From NCBI RefSeq assembly GCF_000424265.1, contig NZ_AUJO01000007.1:1-64000 (forward strand): DNA of 64,000 bases, written 5' to 3'. The first letter of the stretch is position 1. Every line of letters begins with the position of its first letter. The translations under genes and the position numbers were made by a program. Below the pieces are notes generated by a model. It did not search any database. It was not told where the DNA came from and worked only from the letters and a program-made list of their open reading frames with translations. Shown piece by piece: positions 44,744 to 54,601 of this stretch. Origin of the DNA: Butyrivibrio sp. WCD3002 (GTDB lineage Bacteria; Bacillota; Clostridia; Lachnospirales; Lachnospiraceae).

Positions 44744-45940
44744 ATGAGCGAAAAGTTTATTTTCACTTCCGAGTCAGTTACTGAGGGACATCCCGATAAA
44801 ATCTGTGATAACATCTCTGATGCTATCCTTGATGCATGCCTTGCACAGGATCCCATGAGCCGTGTTGCTTGTGAGACTACAGCCTGCACAGGTTTTGCGC
44901 TTATTACAGGTGAGATCACAACAAAGGCTGTTGTTGATTATGCAAAGATCGCAAGAGAGACAATCGTTGAGATCGGTTATGACAGCTCAGAGAAGGGCTT
45001 TGATGGTAACACATGCGCAGTTATGGTTGCTCTTGACCAGCAGTCAGCTGATATCGCAATGGGTGTTGATAAGGCTATCGAGGCTAGAGAGAACAAGATG
45101 ACTGACGAGGAGATCGAGGCAATCGGTGCCGGCGATCAGGGTATGATGTTCGGTTATGCTACAAACGAGACAGAGGAGCTTATGCCTTACGCTATCTCAC
45201 TTGCTCACAAGCTTACAAGAAAGCTTACAGAGGTTCGTAAGAACGGAACTCTTCCTTATCTTAGAGCAGATGGTAAGAGCCAGGTTTCTGTTGAGTATGA
45301 TGAGAACGGCAAGCCCGTTAGACTTGAGGCTATCGTTGTTTCTACTCAGCACGATGAGAAGGTTTCTCAGGAGCAGATCCATGAGGATATCAGAAAGTAT
45401 GTTATCGACGCAGTTGTAGACAGCGCTATGGTTGATGACAATACAAAGATCTATATCAATCCCACAGGCCGTTTTGTAATCGGTGGACCTCAAGGTGATG
45501 CAGGTCTCACAGGACGTAAGATCATCGTTGATACTTACGGCGGAGCTGCTCGTCACGGCGGCGGTGCTTTCTCAGGTAAGGACTGCACAAAGGTTGACCG
45601 TTCAGGTGCTTACGCAGCTCGTTATGTTGCAAAGAACATCGTTGCAGCAGGTCTTGCTGATAAGTGTGAGGTTCAGCTTTCATACGCTATCGGTGTTGCA
45701 CAGCCTACATCAGTTCTTGTTGATACATTCGGAACAGGTAAGGTTTCAAACGAGGCTCTTGTAAACGCAGTTCGTGATACATTCGACCTTCGTCCTGCAG
45801 GAATCATCAAGATGCTCGACCTTCGTCGTCCTATCTACAAGCAGACAGCTGCATACGGACATTTTGGCCGTAACGACCTTAACCTTCCTTGGGAGAAGAC
45901 AGATAAGGTTGACGAGCTTAAGAGTAAGGTTAACGCATAA
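44744..45940 (+). CDS. metK: S-adenosylmethionine synthetase
   Basis: Makes S-adenosylmethionine from methionine and ATP. The 398 residues match the family. N-terminal [19 protein letters not shown], the [13 protein letters not shown] signature 1 (about residue 127 on), and the signature 2 [16 protein letters not shown] (near 275). AAAGGA precedes the ATG at 44744; an upstream in-frame ATG at 44723 has no binding site. It is controlled by the SAM riboswitch upstream. It ends in its own terminator. Confidence 0.98.
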   Translation: MSEKFIFTSESVTEGHPDKICDNISDAILDACLAQDPMSRVACETTACTGFALITGEITTKAVVDYAKIARETIVEIGYDSSEKGFDGNTCAVMVALDQQSADIAMGVDKAIEARENKMTDEEIEAIGAGDQGMMFGYATNETEELMPYAISLAHKLTRKLTEVRKNGTLPYLRADGKSQVSVEYDENGKPVRLEAIVVSTQHDEKVSQEQIHEDIRKYVIDAVVDSAMVDDNTKIYINPTGRFVIGGPQGDAGLTGRKIIVDTYGGAARHGGGAFSGKDCTKVDRSGAYAARYVAKNIVAAGLADKCEVQLSYAIGVAQPTSVLVDTFGTGKVSNEALVNAVRDTFDLRPAGIIKMLDLRRPIYKQTAAYGHFGRNDLNLPWEKTDKVDELKSKVNA

Positions 45941-45987
45941 GTCTTTTTGAAAAGGCTTCTATAATATAGTAGTAAGTTGATTTTATG

Positions 45988-46027
45988 ACACCCACTACGC
46001 TGAGATATCAGTGCAGTGGGTGTTTTT
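45988..46027 (+). terminator. Intrinsic terminator of metK
   Basis: Stem ACACCCACT (45988-45996) with AGTGGGTGT (46015-46023), inner CTGA/TCAG pairing, then TTTT. Confidence 0.9.
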
Positions 46028-46111
46028 GTATTGTTTGAAAATCCATAGAAAAATTTTTTGAAAAAATTTTGTAATCCTGAAGATTTTTTGAATCTGCCCT
46101 CGTTATATAAT

Positions 46112-46684
46112 ATGAGAGATGAAAAAAGCAGAAGGGAGGTGGAAAAAATAGACGCACAGGAAAAGTTAATACTTTGGATGCAGCAGTACAAAAATCTTAT
46201 TTTTTCCATCTGCCTTAGAATGACCGGAGATTATTTTACTGCTGAAGACATAGCGCAGGAAACCTTCCTATCGGCCTATACCCATATGGATAAGTTCGAT
46301 GGAACAAATGAGAAGGCCTGGCTATCGAGAATCGCTGCCAATAAATGTACGGACTACTTACGAAGCGCAGCAAACAGGGCAGTTCCCACGGCCGAGGAAG
46401 AGATGCCTGAACCCAAAGCAGGAGCCGGAATTACAAGCTCATCTGTCAGCAATAATCCTTCTGATATTTATGAAGCAGAGGATGTGATAAACAGCTTTAC
46501 AAGATACTGTGAAGACCTTCCGGAGGGCTACAGTGACATTGCAAAGGAGCATTTCATAGGTGGGAGAACAGCAAAAGAGATTGCGGAGGAAAAGGGTTCG
46601 AATCTAAAAACAGTACAGACAAGGATTTACAGAGCTCGTGAGATGCTAAAGAAAAACTGTGGAAAGGAGTGGCTTGAAGCATGA
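46112..46684 (+). CDS. ECF-type RNA polymerase sigma factor
   Basis: A group 4 sigma factor. Region 2 spans about residues 20-95 from the first ATG (ICLRMTGDYFTAEDIAQETFLSAY, then WLSRIAANKCTDYLR) and region 4 about 130-185 (LPEGYSDIAKEHFIGGRTAKEIAEEKG, KTVQTRIYRAREML). The start is uncertain. ATG 46112 has no ribosome binding site and may lie at or before the transcription start (TATAAT at 46106-46111). A strong GGGAGGTGG at 46134-46142 instead points to GTG 46139, which it overlaps, or to ATA 46148 at ideal spacing. The stop overlaps the next gene by ATGA, so it is co-translated with a membrane protein that looks like its anti-sigma factor. Confidence 0.88.
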   Translation: MRDEKSRREVEKIDAQEKLILWMQQYKNLIFSICLRMTGDYFTAEDIAQETFLSAYTHMDKFDGTNEKAWLSRIAANKCTDYLRSAANRAVPTAEEEMPEPKAGAGITSSSVSNNPSDIYEAEDVINSFTRYCEDLPEGYSDIAKEHFIGGRTAKEIAEEKGSNLKTVQTRIYRAREMLKKNCGKEWLEA

Positions 46685-47052
46685 ATGAAGATTTTAATTA
46701 TTTAAGTGATGAAGAATTGGAAAAGCTCATATCTTCAACGGAAGAATCAAGCATGGTGCAGGCTCCTCCGGATTTCGAGGAATCGGTGCTGAAGGTTATC
46801 TCCTTTCAGGCAAGGAAAAGAGAGTACGCAAGGTTCAGATTTCAGGTATGTATGGCTATGGCTGCTGCGATTCTTTTTATGTTTTTAATACCTGCCATAT
46901 CAAATAGCAGTGGGGTAGCCACTATCAGAGAAAGGTCGTCACAGGCGGCTGAAGAAAATGATAGTAATACAAAGACAGGCTATGTATCGGAGTTGCTTGG
47001 TAAGCATTCGTTTAGCGATGCAGTTTCTTCTTTTGAAATAGGGAATAATTGA
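46681..47052 (+). CDS. Probable anti-sigma factor (single membrane helix)
   Basis: A 123-residue protein: an acidic cytosolic N-terminus with a DEELEKLISSTEE segment (about 9-23), a basic segment RKREYARFRF (about 45-54), one membrane helix (about 55-76), and a polar C-terminus outside (about 77-123). The 4-bp overlap with the sigma gene and this topology fit a membrane-bound anti-sigma factor, although no zinc-binding HxxxCxxC motif is present. Function is inferred from context. Confidence 0.68.
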   Translation: MNEDFNYLSDEELEKLISSTEESSMVQAPPDFEESVLKVISFQARKREYARFRFQVCMAMAAAILFMFLIPAISNSSGVATIRERSSQAAEENDSNTKTGYVSELLGKHSFSDAVSSFEIGNN

Positions 47053-47072
47053 CATAGGATGGAGGAATAAAT

Positions 47073-47678
47073 ATGAGACCAGTACAAAAGAGAGGTTTTT
47101 TCAATTTTATATGTGCGTTTTTGCCGGGTGCATCTGAGATGTACATGGGATTTACCAAAATGGGATTTAGCATGATGAGTGTTTTTATGATCAGCTTTGG
47201 GCTTATCGCCTTTTTTGATCTTAGTGATCTGTTTCTTGTAGTGCCGCTTCTTATGTGGTTTTACGGATTTTTCCATGCAAGAAATCTGACTTCCTGCAGA
47301 CCGGAGCTGTTTATAAATATTGAGGATGACTATTTTTGGAACGAGCTTGTGGATGGAAAAGGACTTAAGATAAGCTCCGGAACCGCCCGTACAATAGGTG
47401 CATGGGTATTGATACTTGGTGGCATGGCTGTAATTTGGGATCTTGTATGGAATCCTATAAGTGAATACCTGGAGGAAGCACTTTCCATGGCAAATAGTCG
47501 CGGTGCTGCGTACATTCTGCATCTTTTATATTCATTCCCTAAGCTGGTTGTCGCAGTTGTCATCGTAATTGTGGGAATAAAGCTGATAATTGGAAAAAAG
47601 AAGACCTTATATCTTACAGATAACTCTATGCAGATAAGTCAGCCGATACCACAGGAAGGAGAGAGAAAGGATGCCTGA
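47073..47678 (+). CDS. Multi-spanning membrane protein of the ECF sigma operon
   Basis: A 201-residue protein with four or five hydrophobic helices. Its N-terminus (GFFNFICAFLPGASEMYMGFTKMG) resembles the TM2-type domain of Gram-positive membrane proteins, where a short helix pair is followed by a G-rich turn. The C-terminal helix (about 158-178) ends in a basic KKK and a polar tail. GGATGGAGGAA precedes the ATG. It overlaps the next gene by 8 bp. Likely an envelope-stress output or sensor; not recognised further. Confidence 0.75.
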   Translation: MRPVQKRGFFNFICAFLPGASEMYMGFTKMGFSMMSVFMISFGLIAFFDLSDLFLVVPLLMWFYGFFHARNLTSCRPELFINIEDDYFWNELVDGKGLKISSGTARTIGAWVLILGGMAVIWDLVWNPISEYLEEALSMANSRGAAYILHLLYSFPKLVVAVVIVIVGIKLIIGKKKTLYLTDNSMQISQPIPQEGERKDA

Positions 47679-47988
47679 GAACAGTTATAATGTAAGGGTT
47701 CACCGTGTAGGAACTATCACAACAGGGCTGTGCTTTGTGGGCTTTGGTATTCTCTTCATTTTACATACGGCCTTTAATCTTTTCACCTATGAATGGATTC
47801 TTACTATGTGGCCCTTAATACTGATTGCTTTAGGAATAGAAATTCTTTTATCAAATAAGTATTATCAAAATTTCGTTTATGATAAAGCCGGGGCTTTTAT
47901 GATAATCATTATGGGATTATTCTCAATGATGATGGCCTTTGCGGATATGTGCATGAAGGCAGGCTGGGGACAGTTTCATTCAGGCTGA
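47671..47988 (+). CDS. Small membrane protein, DUF5668/LiaI-like
   Basis: A 105-residue protein with three hydrophobic helices (about 16-36, 42-58 and 70-92). The pattern RVGTITTGLCFVGFGILFIL followed by WPLILIALGIEIL is that of DUF5668/LiaI-LiaF-type membrane segments found in bacitracin-type envelope stress operons. AGGAGAGAAAGG precedes the ATG. It is the last gene of the sigma/anti-sigma operon and is followed by a terminator-like hairpin. Confidence 0.78.
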   Translation: MPENSYNVRVHRVGTITTGLCFVGFGILFILHTAFNLFTYEWILTMWPLILIALGIEILLSNKYYQNFVYDKAGAFMIIIMGLFSMMMAFADMCMKAGWGQFHSG

Positions 47989-48047
47989 GAGCTGCAAAAT
48001 GAGAGACAGAGAGATTTTTGAATAAATTGCAGATAAATATTTAGAGA

Positions 48048-48108
48048 AAACCTTCTGATTTAGGACTGAGGATAAAACGAATTTCAGCCCTTAACGGAAG
48101 GTTTCTTA
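48048..48108 (+). terminator. Terminator of the ECF sigma operon
   Basis: Stem AAACCTTC (48048-48055) with GAAGGTTT (48097-48104) and weaker inner pairing, followed by CTTATTTT. The rest of the gap to 48246 shows no gene. Confidence 0.7.
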
Positions 48109-48245
48109 TTTTATAAAAGACGTAACAGTTAGTTGGAAAAACATGGTATATTTGATAGGTGACAGTGATTTTTTACAAAATTAAATTTGCTGCGAAGAAG
48201 CAGTATCAAACATGGTTTTGACTTGAAAAAGAGGTAATTAACAGC

Positions 48246-49982
48246 ATGGATTTACTTAAAAAATTTGTACCATATTATAAACCCTATATTGGCGTATTTT
48301 TGCTTGATCTTGTGGCGGCATCTATTTTGTCCCTTATAGATTTGGTTTTTCCTCAGCTCCTAAGGGTGCTTAGAGAGACGCTTTTCCTTGATACACCGGA
48401 GAAAATAGTAGCAGGAGTAATAAAGCTGGCGATCGGACTTCTTATTATGTATACAGTAAGGTCACTTTGTAAGCATTATGTAACCTATCAGGGACACATG
48501 ATGGGAGCAAGGATGGAGTCCGGCATGAGAAGGGATCTCTTTGATCAGTTTGAGAGATTTTCTTTTTCCTACTACGACAAAAATAATACCGGCGAGATGA
48601 TGAGTAAGCTGGTGTCTGACCTTTTTGATATCTCGGAGCTGGCACACCACGGCCCTGAAAATATTTTTATATCGGTAGTAAAACTGGCAGGTTCCTTCAT
48701 TATTTTGATGACAATGAATGTGCAGATGACCCTTATACTTGCGGTTATCGTGGCATGCATGGCGGTCTTTTCCTTTAGACAAAACGGAATCATGAGAAGG
48801 ACCTTCTTTGATAACAGAAAAAAGATAGCAGGTATCAACTCTTCACTTCAGGATACCCTTGGCGGAATCCGCGTGGTTAAGTCCTTTACGGGAGAGGATA
48901 TCGAGAAGGCAAAATTCGATGAGAGCAACGAGGCATTCCTTGAGTCAAAGAAAGCTAACTACCTGACAATGGCTCTTTTTCAGTCAGGAAATAATTTCTT
49001 TGAAGGACTGATGTATATTGCAGTTATTGTTTTTGGAGGTCTTTTCATTGCAAAGGGAACTCTGTCTGTGGAGGACCTGGCGGTTTATGCTCTTTATATT
49101 AATGTATTTATAGCTCCTGTTAATGTGCTCATTGAATTCACCGAGCAGCTTCAGAAGGGGGCAGCAGGCTTCCAGAGATTCAGGGAAGTTATGGATGTTG
49201 TGCCTGAGATTCAGGATAAGCCTGATGCAAAGGAAATCACTGAGTGCGACGGAACAGTAGACTATGAGGATGTTTCTTTTTCCTATGATGAGGGCGAGGA
49301 GAGAGTTCTCAGTCATATAAATCTTCATGTGGATGCAGGAAAAAAGGTGGCGATTGTGGGCCCTTCAGGCGGCGGAAAGTCCACACTTTGCTCGCTTCTT
49401 CCAAGATTTTATGATGTAGATAAGGGAGCTGTAAAAATCGATGGCAATGACGTAAGGGATCTTACACAGAAATCTCTTCGAGGTGTCATTGGTATTGTAC
49501 AGCAGGACGTGTATCTTTTTAATGGAACAATAAGAGAGAATATCGCCTATGGCAGACAGGGCGCAAGCTTTGAGGAAATAAAAGAAGCTGCAAAGAAGGC
49601 CGATCTTGACGAGTTTATCTCATCTCTTCCAAATGGCTATGACACCAGAGTCGGAGAGAGAGGTACAAGGCTTTCCGGCGGTCAGAAGCAGAGAATATCA
49701 ATTGCCAGAGTTTTCCTTAAGAACCCGCCTATTCTGATACTGGATGAAGCCACAAGTGCGCTGGACAACGAGTCAGAGAAATATATTCAGCAGTCACTTG
49801 ATAAGCTCTCAGCCGGAAGGACCACAATTACCATAGCTCACAGACTTTCTACTATTAGAAATGCCGACGAGATAATAGTTCTTGATTCTGACGGAATACA
49901 GGAAAAAGGCGATCACAAGACTCTTCTTGAAAAGAACGGAATCTATGCAAAGTATTACAGGATGCAGGTAGGAGAGGCGTAA
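48246..49982 (+). CDS. ABC exporter, fused membrane and ATPase domains
   Basis: A 578-residue half-transporter that probably dimerises to export drugs, lipids or peptides. Six-helix membrane domain (about 10-310) followed by the ATPase with Walker A GPSGGGKST (about 371-379), Q-loop IVQQDVYLFNGT, signature LSGGQKQR (about 477), Walker B ILILDEATSALD, and the H-loop AHRLSTI. AAGAGGTAA precedes the ATG. It ends 3 bp before dnaE, so the two are probably co-transcribed although functionally unrelated. Confidence 0.95.
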   Translation: MDLLKKFVPYYKPYIGVFLLDLVAASILSLIDLVFPQLLRVLRETLFLDTPEKIVAGVIKLAIGLLIMYTVRSLCKHYVTYQGHMMGARMESGMRRDLFDQFERFSFSYYDKNNTGEMMSKLVSDLFDISELAHHGPENIFISVVKLAGSFIILMTMNVQMTLILAVIVACMAVFSFRQNGIMRRTFFDNRKKIAGINSSLQDTLGGIRVVKSFTGEDIEKAKFDESNEAFLESKKANYLTMALFQSGNNFFEGLMYIAVIVFGGLFIAKGTLSVEDLAVYALYINVFIAPVNVLIEFTEQLQKGAAGFQRFREVMDVVPEIQDKPDAKEITECDGTVDYEDVSFSYDEGEERVLSHINLHVDAGKKVAIVGPSGGGKSTLCSLLPRFYDVDKGAVKIDGNDVRDLTQKSLRGVIGIVQQDVYLFNGTIRENIAYGRQGASFEEIKEAAKKADLDEFISSLPNGYDTRVGERGTRLSGGQKQRISIARVFLKNPPILILDEATSALDNESEKYIQQSLDKLSAGRTTITIAHRLSTIRNADEIIVLDSDGIQEKGDHKTLLEKNGIYAKYYRMQVGEA

Positions 49983-49985
49983 CAC

Positions 49986-52900
49986 ATGTCATTTGCACAT
50001 TTGCATGTCCATACAGAGTATTCACTTCTGGATGGATCTAACAAAATTAAGGAATATGTAAAACGAATAAAGGAGCTAGGCATGACGGCCGGAGCCATCA
50101 CGGACCACGGTGTCATGTACGGCGTTATCGATTTTTATAAAGCTGCGCTGGATGCGGGGATAAAGCCCATCATCGGATGCGAGGTCTATGTGGCTCCCGG
50201 TTCACGTTTTGAGAAGGAGACAGGGGTAAGTGAGAACAGATACTACCATCTGGTACTTCTTGCGGAGAACAACAAGGGATATGAGAATCTTTCCCATATT
50301 GTCAGCAGAGGCTTTACGGAAGGATATTATTATAAGCCACGCGTGGATCTTGAGGTTTTGCAGGAGTTTCATGAAGGCATTATTTGTCTCTCCGCCTGCC
50401 TTGCAGGTGAGATTCCCAAGGCTATATCAAGAGGCGATATAGAGGAGGCGAGGGCAGCAGCCAGAAGGTATGACGAGATTTTTGGTCACGGTAACTTTTT
50501 CCTTGAGCTTCAGGACCATGGAATTTCTGAGCAGCAGAGGGTGAACCCTGTCCTTATGGCTCTTAGTAAAGAGTTGGATATCCCCCTTGTTGCAACCAAC
50601 GACTGCCACTATACCTATGCTGATGATGCAGAGGCACATGATCTTCTTTTGTGTATTCAGACAGGCAAAAAGGTAAGCGATGAGGACAGAATGCGTTACG
50701 AAGGCGGTCAGTACTACGTCAAGAGCGAAGACGAGATGCGGCTTCTTTTCCAGTATGCGCAGGATGCGATAGATAATACGCAGAAAATCGCCGACAGATG
50801 TAACGTGGAAATTGAGTTTGGCGTAACTAAGCTGCCTCACTATGATGTTCCTGAAGGCTATGATTCCTGGACATATTTAAACAAGCTTTGTATCGACGGA
50901 TTAAATGAGAGATATCCCGAGGATGACGGTACCATCAGAAAACAGCTCGACTATGAGCTTTCCGTAATTCAGAAGATGGGATATGTGGATTATTTCCTTA
51001 TTGTATGGGATTATATCAACTACTGCAGAGAGAATGACATAGCAGTTGGTCCGGGTCGTGGATCGGCAGCAGGCTCTGTTGTTTCATACTGCATGCATAT
51101 TACAAACATTGACCCTGTTAAGTATGATCTTCTATTTGAGAGATTCCTTAACCCTGAGCGTGTGTCCATGCCCGATATAGACGTGGACTTTGAGTACGAG
51201 CGCAGACAGGAAGTAATAGATTACGTTACTGAGAAATACGGTGCAGACAAGGTTATTCAGATCATCACCTTCGGTACACTGCAGCCCAAGGGTGTTATCA
51301 GGGATGTGGCAAGAGTTCTGGATCTTCCTTATAGTACAGGAGATAATCTTGCAAAGATGGTTCCTGCTGAGCTTGGAATGAATCTTGAAAAGGCACTTTC
51401 CATGAATGCTGAGCTTAGAGGGCTTTATGACACAGATCCCCAGGTTCATCATCTGATAGATATGTGTAAGAAGCTTGAAGGACTTCCCAGACATACATCA
51501 ATCCATGCAGCGGGCGTTGTTATCTGTTCTGCTCCTGCAGAGGATCTGGTGCCTCTTTCAAGATCTGCTGAAGGAAATATCACAACCCAGTTTACAATGA
51601 CCACTATTGAAGAGCTGGGCCTTCTTAAGATGGACTTCCTTGGACTTAGGACCCTTACTGTAATTAAGGATGCAGCCAGATTTGCCAATGAGACCAACGG
51701 TGCAAAGAAGGGTGATCCCAATTACATCGATATAGACAGTCTTGATTATAATGATGCTCAGGTTTTTGATGCCATAGGAAGCGGACACTGTGAAGGTGTG
51801 TTCCAGCTTGAAAGTGCGGGAATGACCTCTTTCATGAAGGAGCTTAAGCCCCAGAACTTTGAAGATATTGTAGCGGGAATTTCTTTGTATCGTCCCGGCC
51901 CTATGGACTTTATCCCCAAATATATAGCGGGAAAACAAGATGCAAAGAATATTACATATTCAACAGACCTGCTTGAGCCAATTCTTTCTCCTACCTACGG
52001 CTGTATCGTATATCAGGAGCAGGTTATGCAGATAGTGCAGAAGCTTGGCGGATATACACTTGGAAGAGCGGACCTTGTTCGAAGAGCCATGAGTAAGAAA
52101 AAGCAGCATGTCATGGAGGTAGAGAGGGAAAACTTCGTAAACGGTAATGCCGAGGAAGGCGTTCCCGGTTGCGTTTCCAAGGGAATTGATTCAGCTGTCG
52201 CAAACCAGATTTATGATTCCATGATGGATTTTGCAAAGTACGCATTTAACAAGTCTCATGCAGCCTGCTATGCAGTTGTTGCCATGCAGACAGCCTGGCT
52301 TAAATACTACTATCCTGTAGAATTTATGGCAGCCCTTATGACCTCTGTCATAGATAACCAGGCAAAGGTATCCTATTACATTATGACCTGCAGAAGTATG
52401 GGAATAGATATCCTGCCTCCTGATGTAAACGAGGGCTTTTCCGGATTCTCCGTTGCAAGATATTCAGATGACGATGAGAGCAAGGATGAGCGATACAGGG
52501 GCAAGGCCATTAGATACGCTCTCACATCTATAAAGGGTGTCGGAAGACCTATAATTGAAAGCATAGTCAGAGAGCGCGAAGTGGGCGGAAAATTCAGAAA
52601 TCTGGACGATTTCCTTAAGCGTATGACCGAGTCAGGAGATGTAAATAAGCGTGCTGTTGAGAATTTCATAAAGGCAGGTGCGTTAGACAGCCTTGGAGGA
52701 ACCAGAAAGCAGTTCATGCATGTATATGCAAGAATGATGGATCAGCTCCACGACCGCAATAAGAACAGCTTTGCAGGACAGATGTCGCTCTTTGATCTGG
52801 CGCCGAAGGAGGTTAAGGAGCAGTTTGAGATAAAGCTTCCGGATGTTGGCGAGTATCCAAAGGATATGATACTGGAATTTGAAAAAGAGGTTCTTGGCAT

Positions 52901-53510
52901 CTATGTATCCGGCCATCCACTCGAAGAATACGAGGCTATGTGGAAAAAGCACATTACAGCCACAACCACGGATTTTTATATCGACGAAGATACCGGTATG
53001 CCGTCCATTAAGGATGGTCAGACAGTAACCATCGGCGGTTTAATAGCAGATAAAACAACGAAATATACCAAGAATGATCAGCTTATGGCCTTTATTACTC
53101 TGGAGGATCTTGTAGGAAGTGTGGAAGTAATCGTATTTCCCAAGACCTATGAGGGTAATGCAGGCAGACTTAGTCAGGACGCCAAGGTTTTCATACAGGG
53201 AAGAGTATCGGCAGAGGAGGATAAAGAGGCTAAGCTCATAGCTTCAAAAATCACTATGTTCGATGAAATTCCAAGAACTGTATGGATCCAGTTTGCGGAT
53301 ATGAGTGACTATGAAGCCAAGAAAGGTGCTCTTGACGGGCTTCTTGATGCAAAGAAAAAGGTTCCCGGTGCAAGGGACAGTGTTGCCATATATCTTAAGG
53401 ATACCAAACAGATTAAAAAGCTGCCTTCTTCGAGCAATATCAAGGCCGATGATGAGACGATTGAGAGCCTAAACGGAATATTTGGTGAAGCAAACGTAAA
53501 GATTGTCTAA
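49986..53510 (+). CDS. dnaE: DNA polymerase III alpha subunit, DnaE type
   Basis: Replicative polymerase of 1174 residues. PHP domain at the N-terminus (FAHLHVHTEYSLLDG, metal ligands kept), polymerase core with GPGRGSAAGS (about 355-364) and the catalytic aspartates Asp399 and Asp401 in PDIDVDFEYERR plus Asp550 in KMDFLGLR, equivalent to E. coli Asp401, 403 and 555. Then come the tHhH region and a C-terminal OB fold (about 1000-1075, TIGGLIADKTTKYTKNDQ). In Firmicutes DnaE works beside PolC at the fork. AGGAGAGG upstream lies in the ABC gene. The pfkA gene downstream is the common Clostridia order. Confidence 0.97.
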   Translation: MSFAHLHVHTEYSLLDGSNKIKEYVKRIKELGMTAGAITDHGVMYGVIDFYKAALDAGIKPIIGCEVYVAPGSRFEKETGVSENRYYHLVLLAENNKGYENLSHIVSRGFTEGYYYKPRVDLEVLQEFHEGIICLSACLAGEIPKAISRGDIEEARAAARRYDEIFGHGNFFLELQDHGISEQQRVNPVLMALSKELDIPLVATNDCHYTYADDAEAHDLLLCIQTGKKVSDEDRMRYEGGQYYVKSEDEMRLLFQYAQDAIDNTQKIADRCNVEIEFGVTKLPHYDVPEGYDSWTYLNKLCIDGLNERYPEDDGTIRKQLDYELSVIQKMGYVDYFLIVWDYINYCRENDIAVGPGRGSAAGSVVSYCMHITNIDPVKYDLLFERFLNPERVSMPDIDVDFEYERRQEVIDYVTEKYGADKVIQIITFGTLQPKGVIRDVARVLDLPYSTGDNLAKMVPAELGMNLEKALSMNAELRGLYDTDPQVHHLIDMCKKLEGLPRHTSIHAAGVVICSAPAEDLVPLSRSAEGNITTQFTMTTIEELGLLKMDFLGLRTLTVIKDAARFANETNGAKKGDPNYIDIDSLDYNDAQVFDAIGSGHCEGVFQLESAGMTSFMKELKPQNFEDIVAGISLYRPGPMDFIPKYIAGKQDAKNITYSTDLLEPILSPTYGCIVYQEQVMQIVQKLGGYTLGRADLVRRAMSKKKQHVMEVERENFVNGNAEEGVPGCVSKGIDSAVANQIYDSMMDFAKYAFNKSHAACYAVVAMQTAWLKYYYPVEFMAALMTSVIDNQAKVSYYIMTCRSMGIDILPPDVNEGFSGFSVARYSDDDESKDERYRGKAIRYALTSIKGVGRPIIESIVREREVGGKFRNLDDFLKRMTESGDVNKRAVENFIKAGALDSLGGTRKQFMHVYARMMDQLHDRNKNSFAGQMSLFDLAPKEVKEQFEIKLPDVGEYPKDMILEFEKEVLGIYVSGHPLEEYEAMWKKHITATTTDFYIDEDTGMPSIKDGQTVTIGGLIADKTTKYTKNDQLMAFITLEDLVGSVEVIVFPKTYEGNAGRLSQDAKVFIQGRVSAEEDKEAKLIASKITMFDEIPRTVWIQFADMSDYEAKKGALDGLLDAKKKVPGARDSVAIYLKDTKQIKKLPSSSNIKADDETIESLNGIFGEANVKIV

Positions 53511-53537
53511 ATTCTTAGGTTTAGAGCCTCACAGATA

Positions 53538-53569
53538 TTGCAGTTGAAAAAAAATTGCGATAATATAAT
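53538..53569 (+). promoter_or_regulatory. Promoter of pfkA
   Basis: TTGCAG at 53538-53543, 17-bp spacer, TAATAT at 53561-53566 (TATAAT overlaps at 53564-53569 with a longer spacer). Confidence 0.55.
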
Positions 53570-53615
53570 AAACGTAAAAAGAGAATATTTTTTAGGCAAA
53601 GAGGTAATACCGATT

Positions 53616-54584
53616 ATGGCAAAAGAGATAAAAACAATTGGAGTTCTTACCAGTGGTGGTGATGCTCCGGGAATGAACGCAGCAATTCGTGCAGTTGTAA
53701 GAAAGGCCCTTGCAAACGGTCTTAAGGTAAAGGGTATTAAGAAGGGCTATCAGGGACTTCTTAATGAAGAGATCTATGACATGGACCGCAGAAGCGTAGC
53801 TGATATTATTCAGCGAGGCGGTACAATCCTTGGAACTGCTAGATGTATGGAGTTCACAACCGAGGCTGGTCAGAAGAAAGGTGCCGAGATCTGCAGAAAG
53901 CATGGTATCGATGGCATGGTAGTTATCGGTGGTGACGGTTCCTACAGAGGTGCTCAGAAGCTTTCAGCGCAGGGAATCAACACAATTGGTATTCCCGGTA
54001 CTATCGACCTTGATATAGCTTGTACAGATTATACTATCGGTTTTGATACCGCTATAAATACAGCGATGGACGCTATTGATAAGATCAGAGATACATCTTC
54101 TTCACACGAGCGTGTAAGTATCGTTGAGGTTATGGGACGTCACGCTGGTTACATCGCACTTTGGTGCGCGATCGCTAACGGTGCTGATGATATCCTTCTT
54201 CCTGAGAAGTACGACTTCAATGAGCAGAGAATCATCGACAACATCATTGATAACCGTAAGAAGGGTAAGACACATCACATTATCCTTAACGCAGAGGGTA
54301 TCGGACACTCAGCTTCCATGGCACGTCGTATCGAGGCTGCTACAGGACTTGAGACCAGAGCTTCTATCCTTGGTTACATGCAGCGTGGTGGTAGCCCGAC
54401 CTGTAAAGACCGTGTATATGCTTCCATGATGGGATGCTATGCAGCTGATATTCTTACAGCAGGCAAGACAAACCGCGTAGTTGCTTACAGAAACGGTCAG
54501 TTTGTTGACTACGATATCGATGAGGCTCTTGCAATGAAGAAGTCTATCAACGAATATCAGTATGAGATCAGTAAGATTCTCTAA
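53616..54584 (+). CDS. pfkA: ATP-dependent 6-phosphofructokinase
   Basis: Glycolytic enzyme of 322 residues. GGDAPGMNAAIRA at the N-terminus, GGDGSYRGA (the Gly of GGDGS marks the ATP type, where PPi enzymes have Asp), and PGTIDLDIACTDYTIGFDTA with catalytic Asp131. The PGT (not PKT) also fits ATP use. The usual TIDND reads TIDLD, an Asn-to-Leu change beside the active site. AGAGGTAA precedes the ATG at 53616; an upstream TTG at 53538 lies in the promoter. Single-gene unit with a strong terminator. Confidence 0.96.
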   Translation: MAKEIKTIGVLTSGGDAPGMNAAIRAVVRKALANGLKVKGIKKGYQGLLNEEIYDMDRRSVADIIQRGGTILGTARCMEFTTEAGQKKGAEICRKHGIDGMVVIGGDGSYRGAQKLSAQGINTIGIPGTIDLDIACTDYTIGFDTAINTAMDAIDKIRDTSSSHERVSIVEVMGRHAGYIALWCAIANGADDILLPEKYDFNEQRIIDNIIDNRKKGKTHHIILNAEGIGHSASMARRIEAATGLETRASILGYMQRGGSPTCKDRVYASMMGCYAADILTAGKTNRVVAYRNGQFVDYDIDEALAMKKSINEYQYEISKIL

Positions 54585-54601
54585 TCTACATTTGCTTATT
54601 G

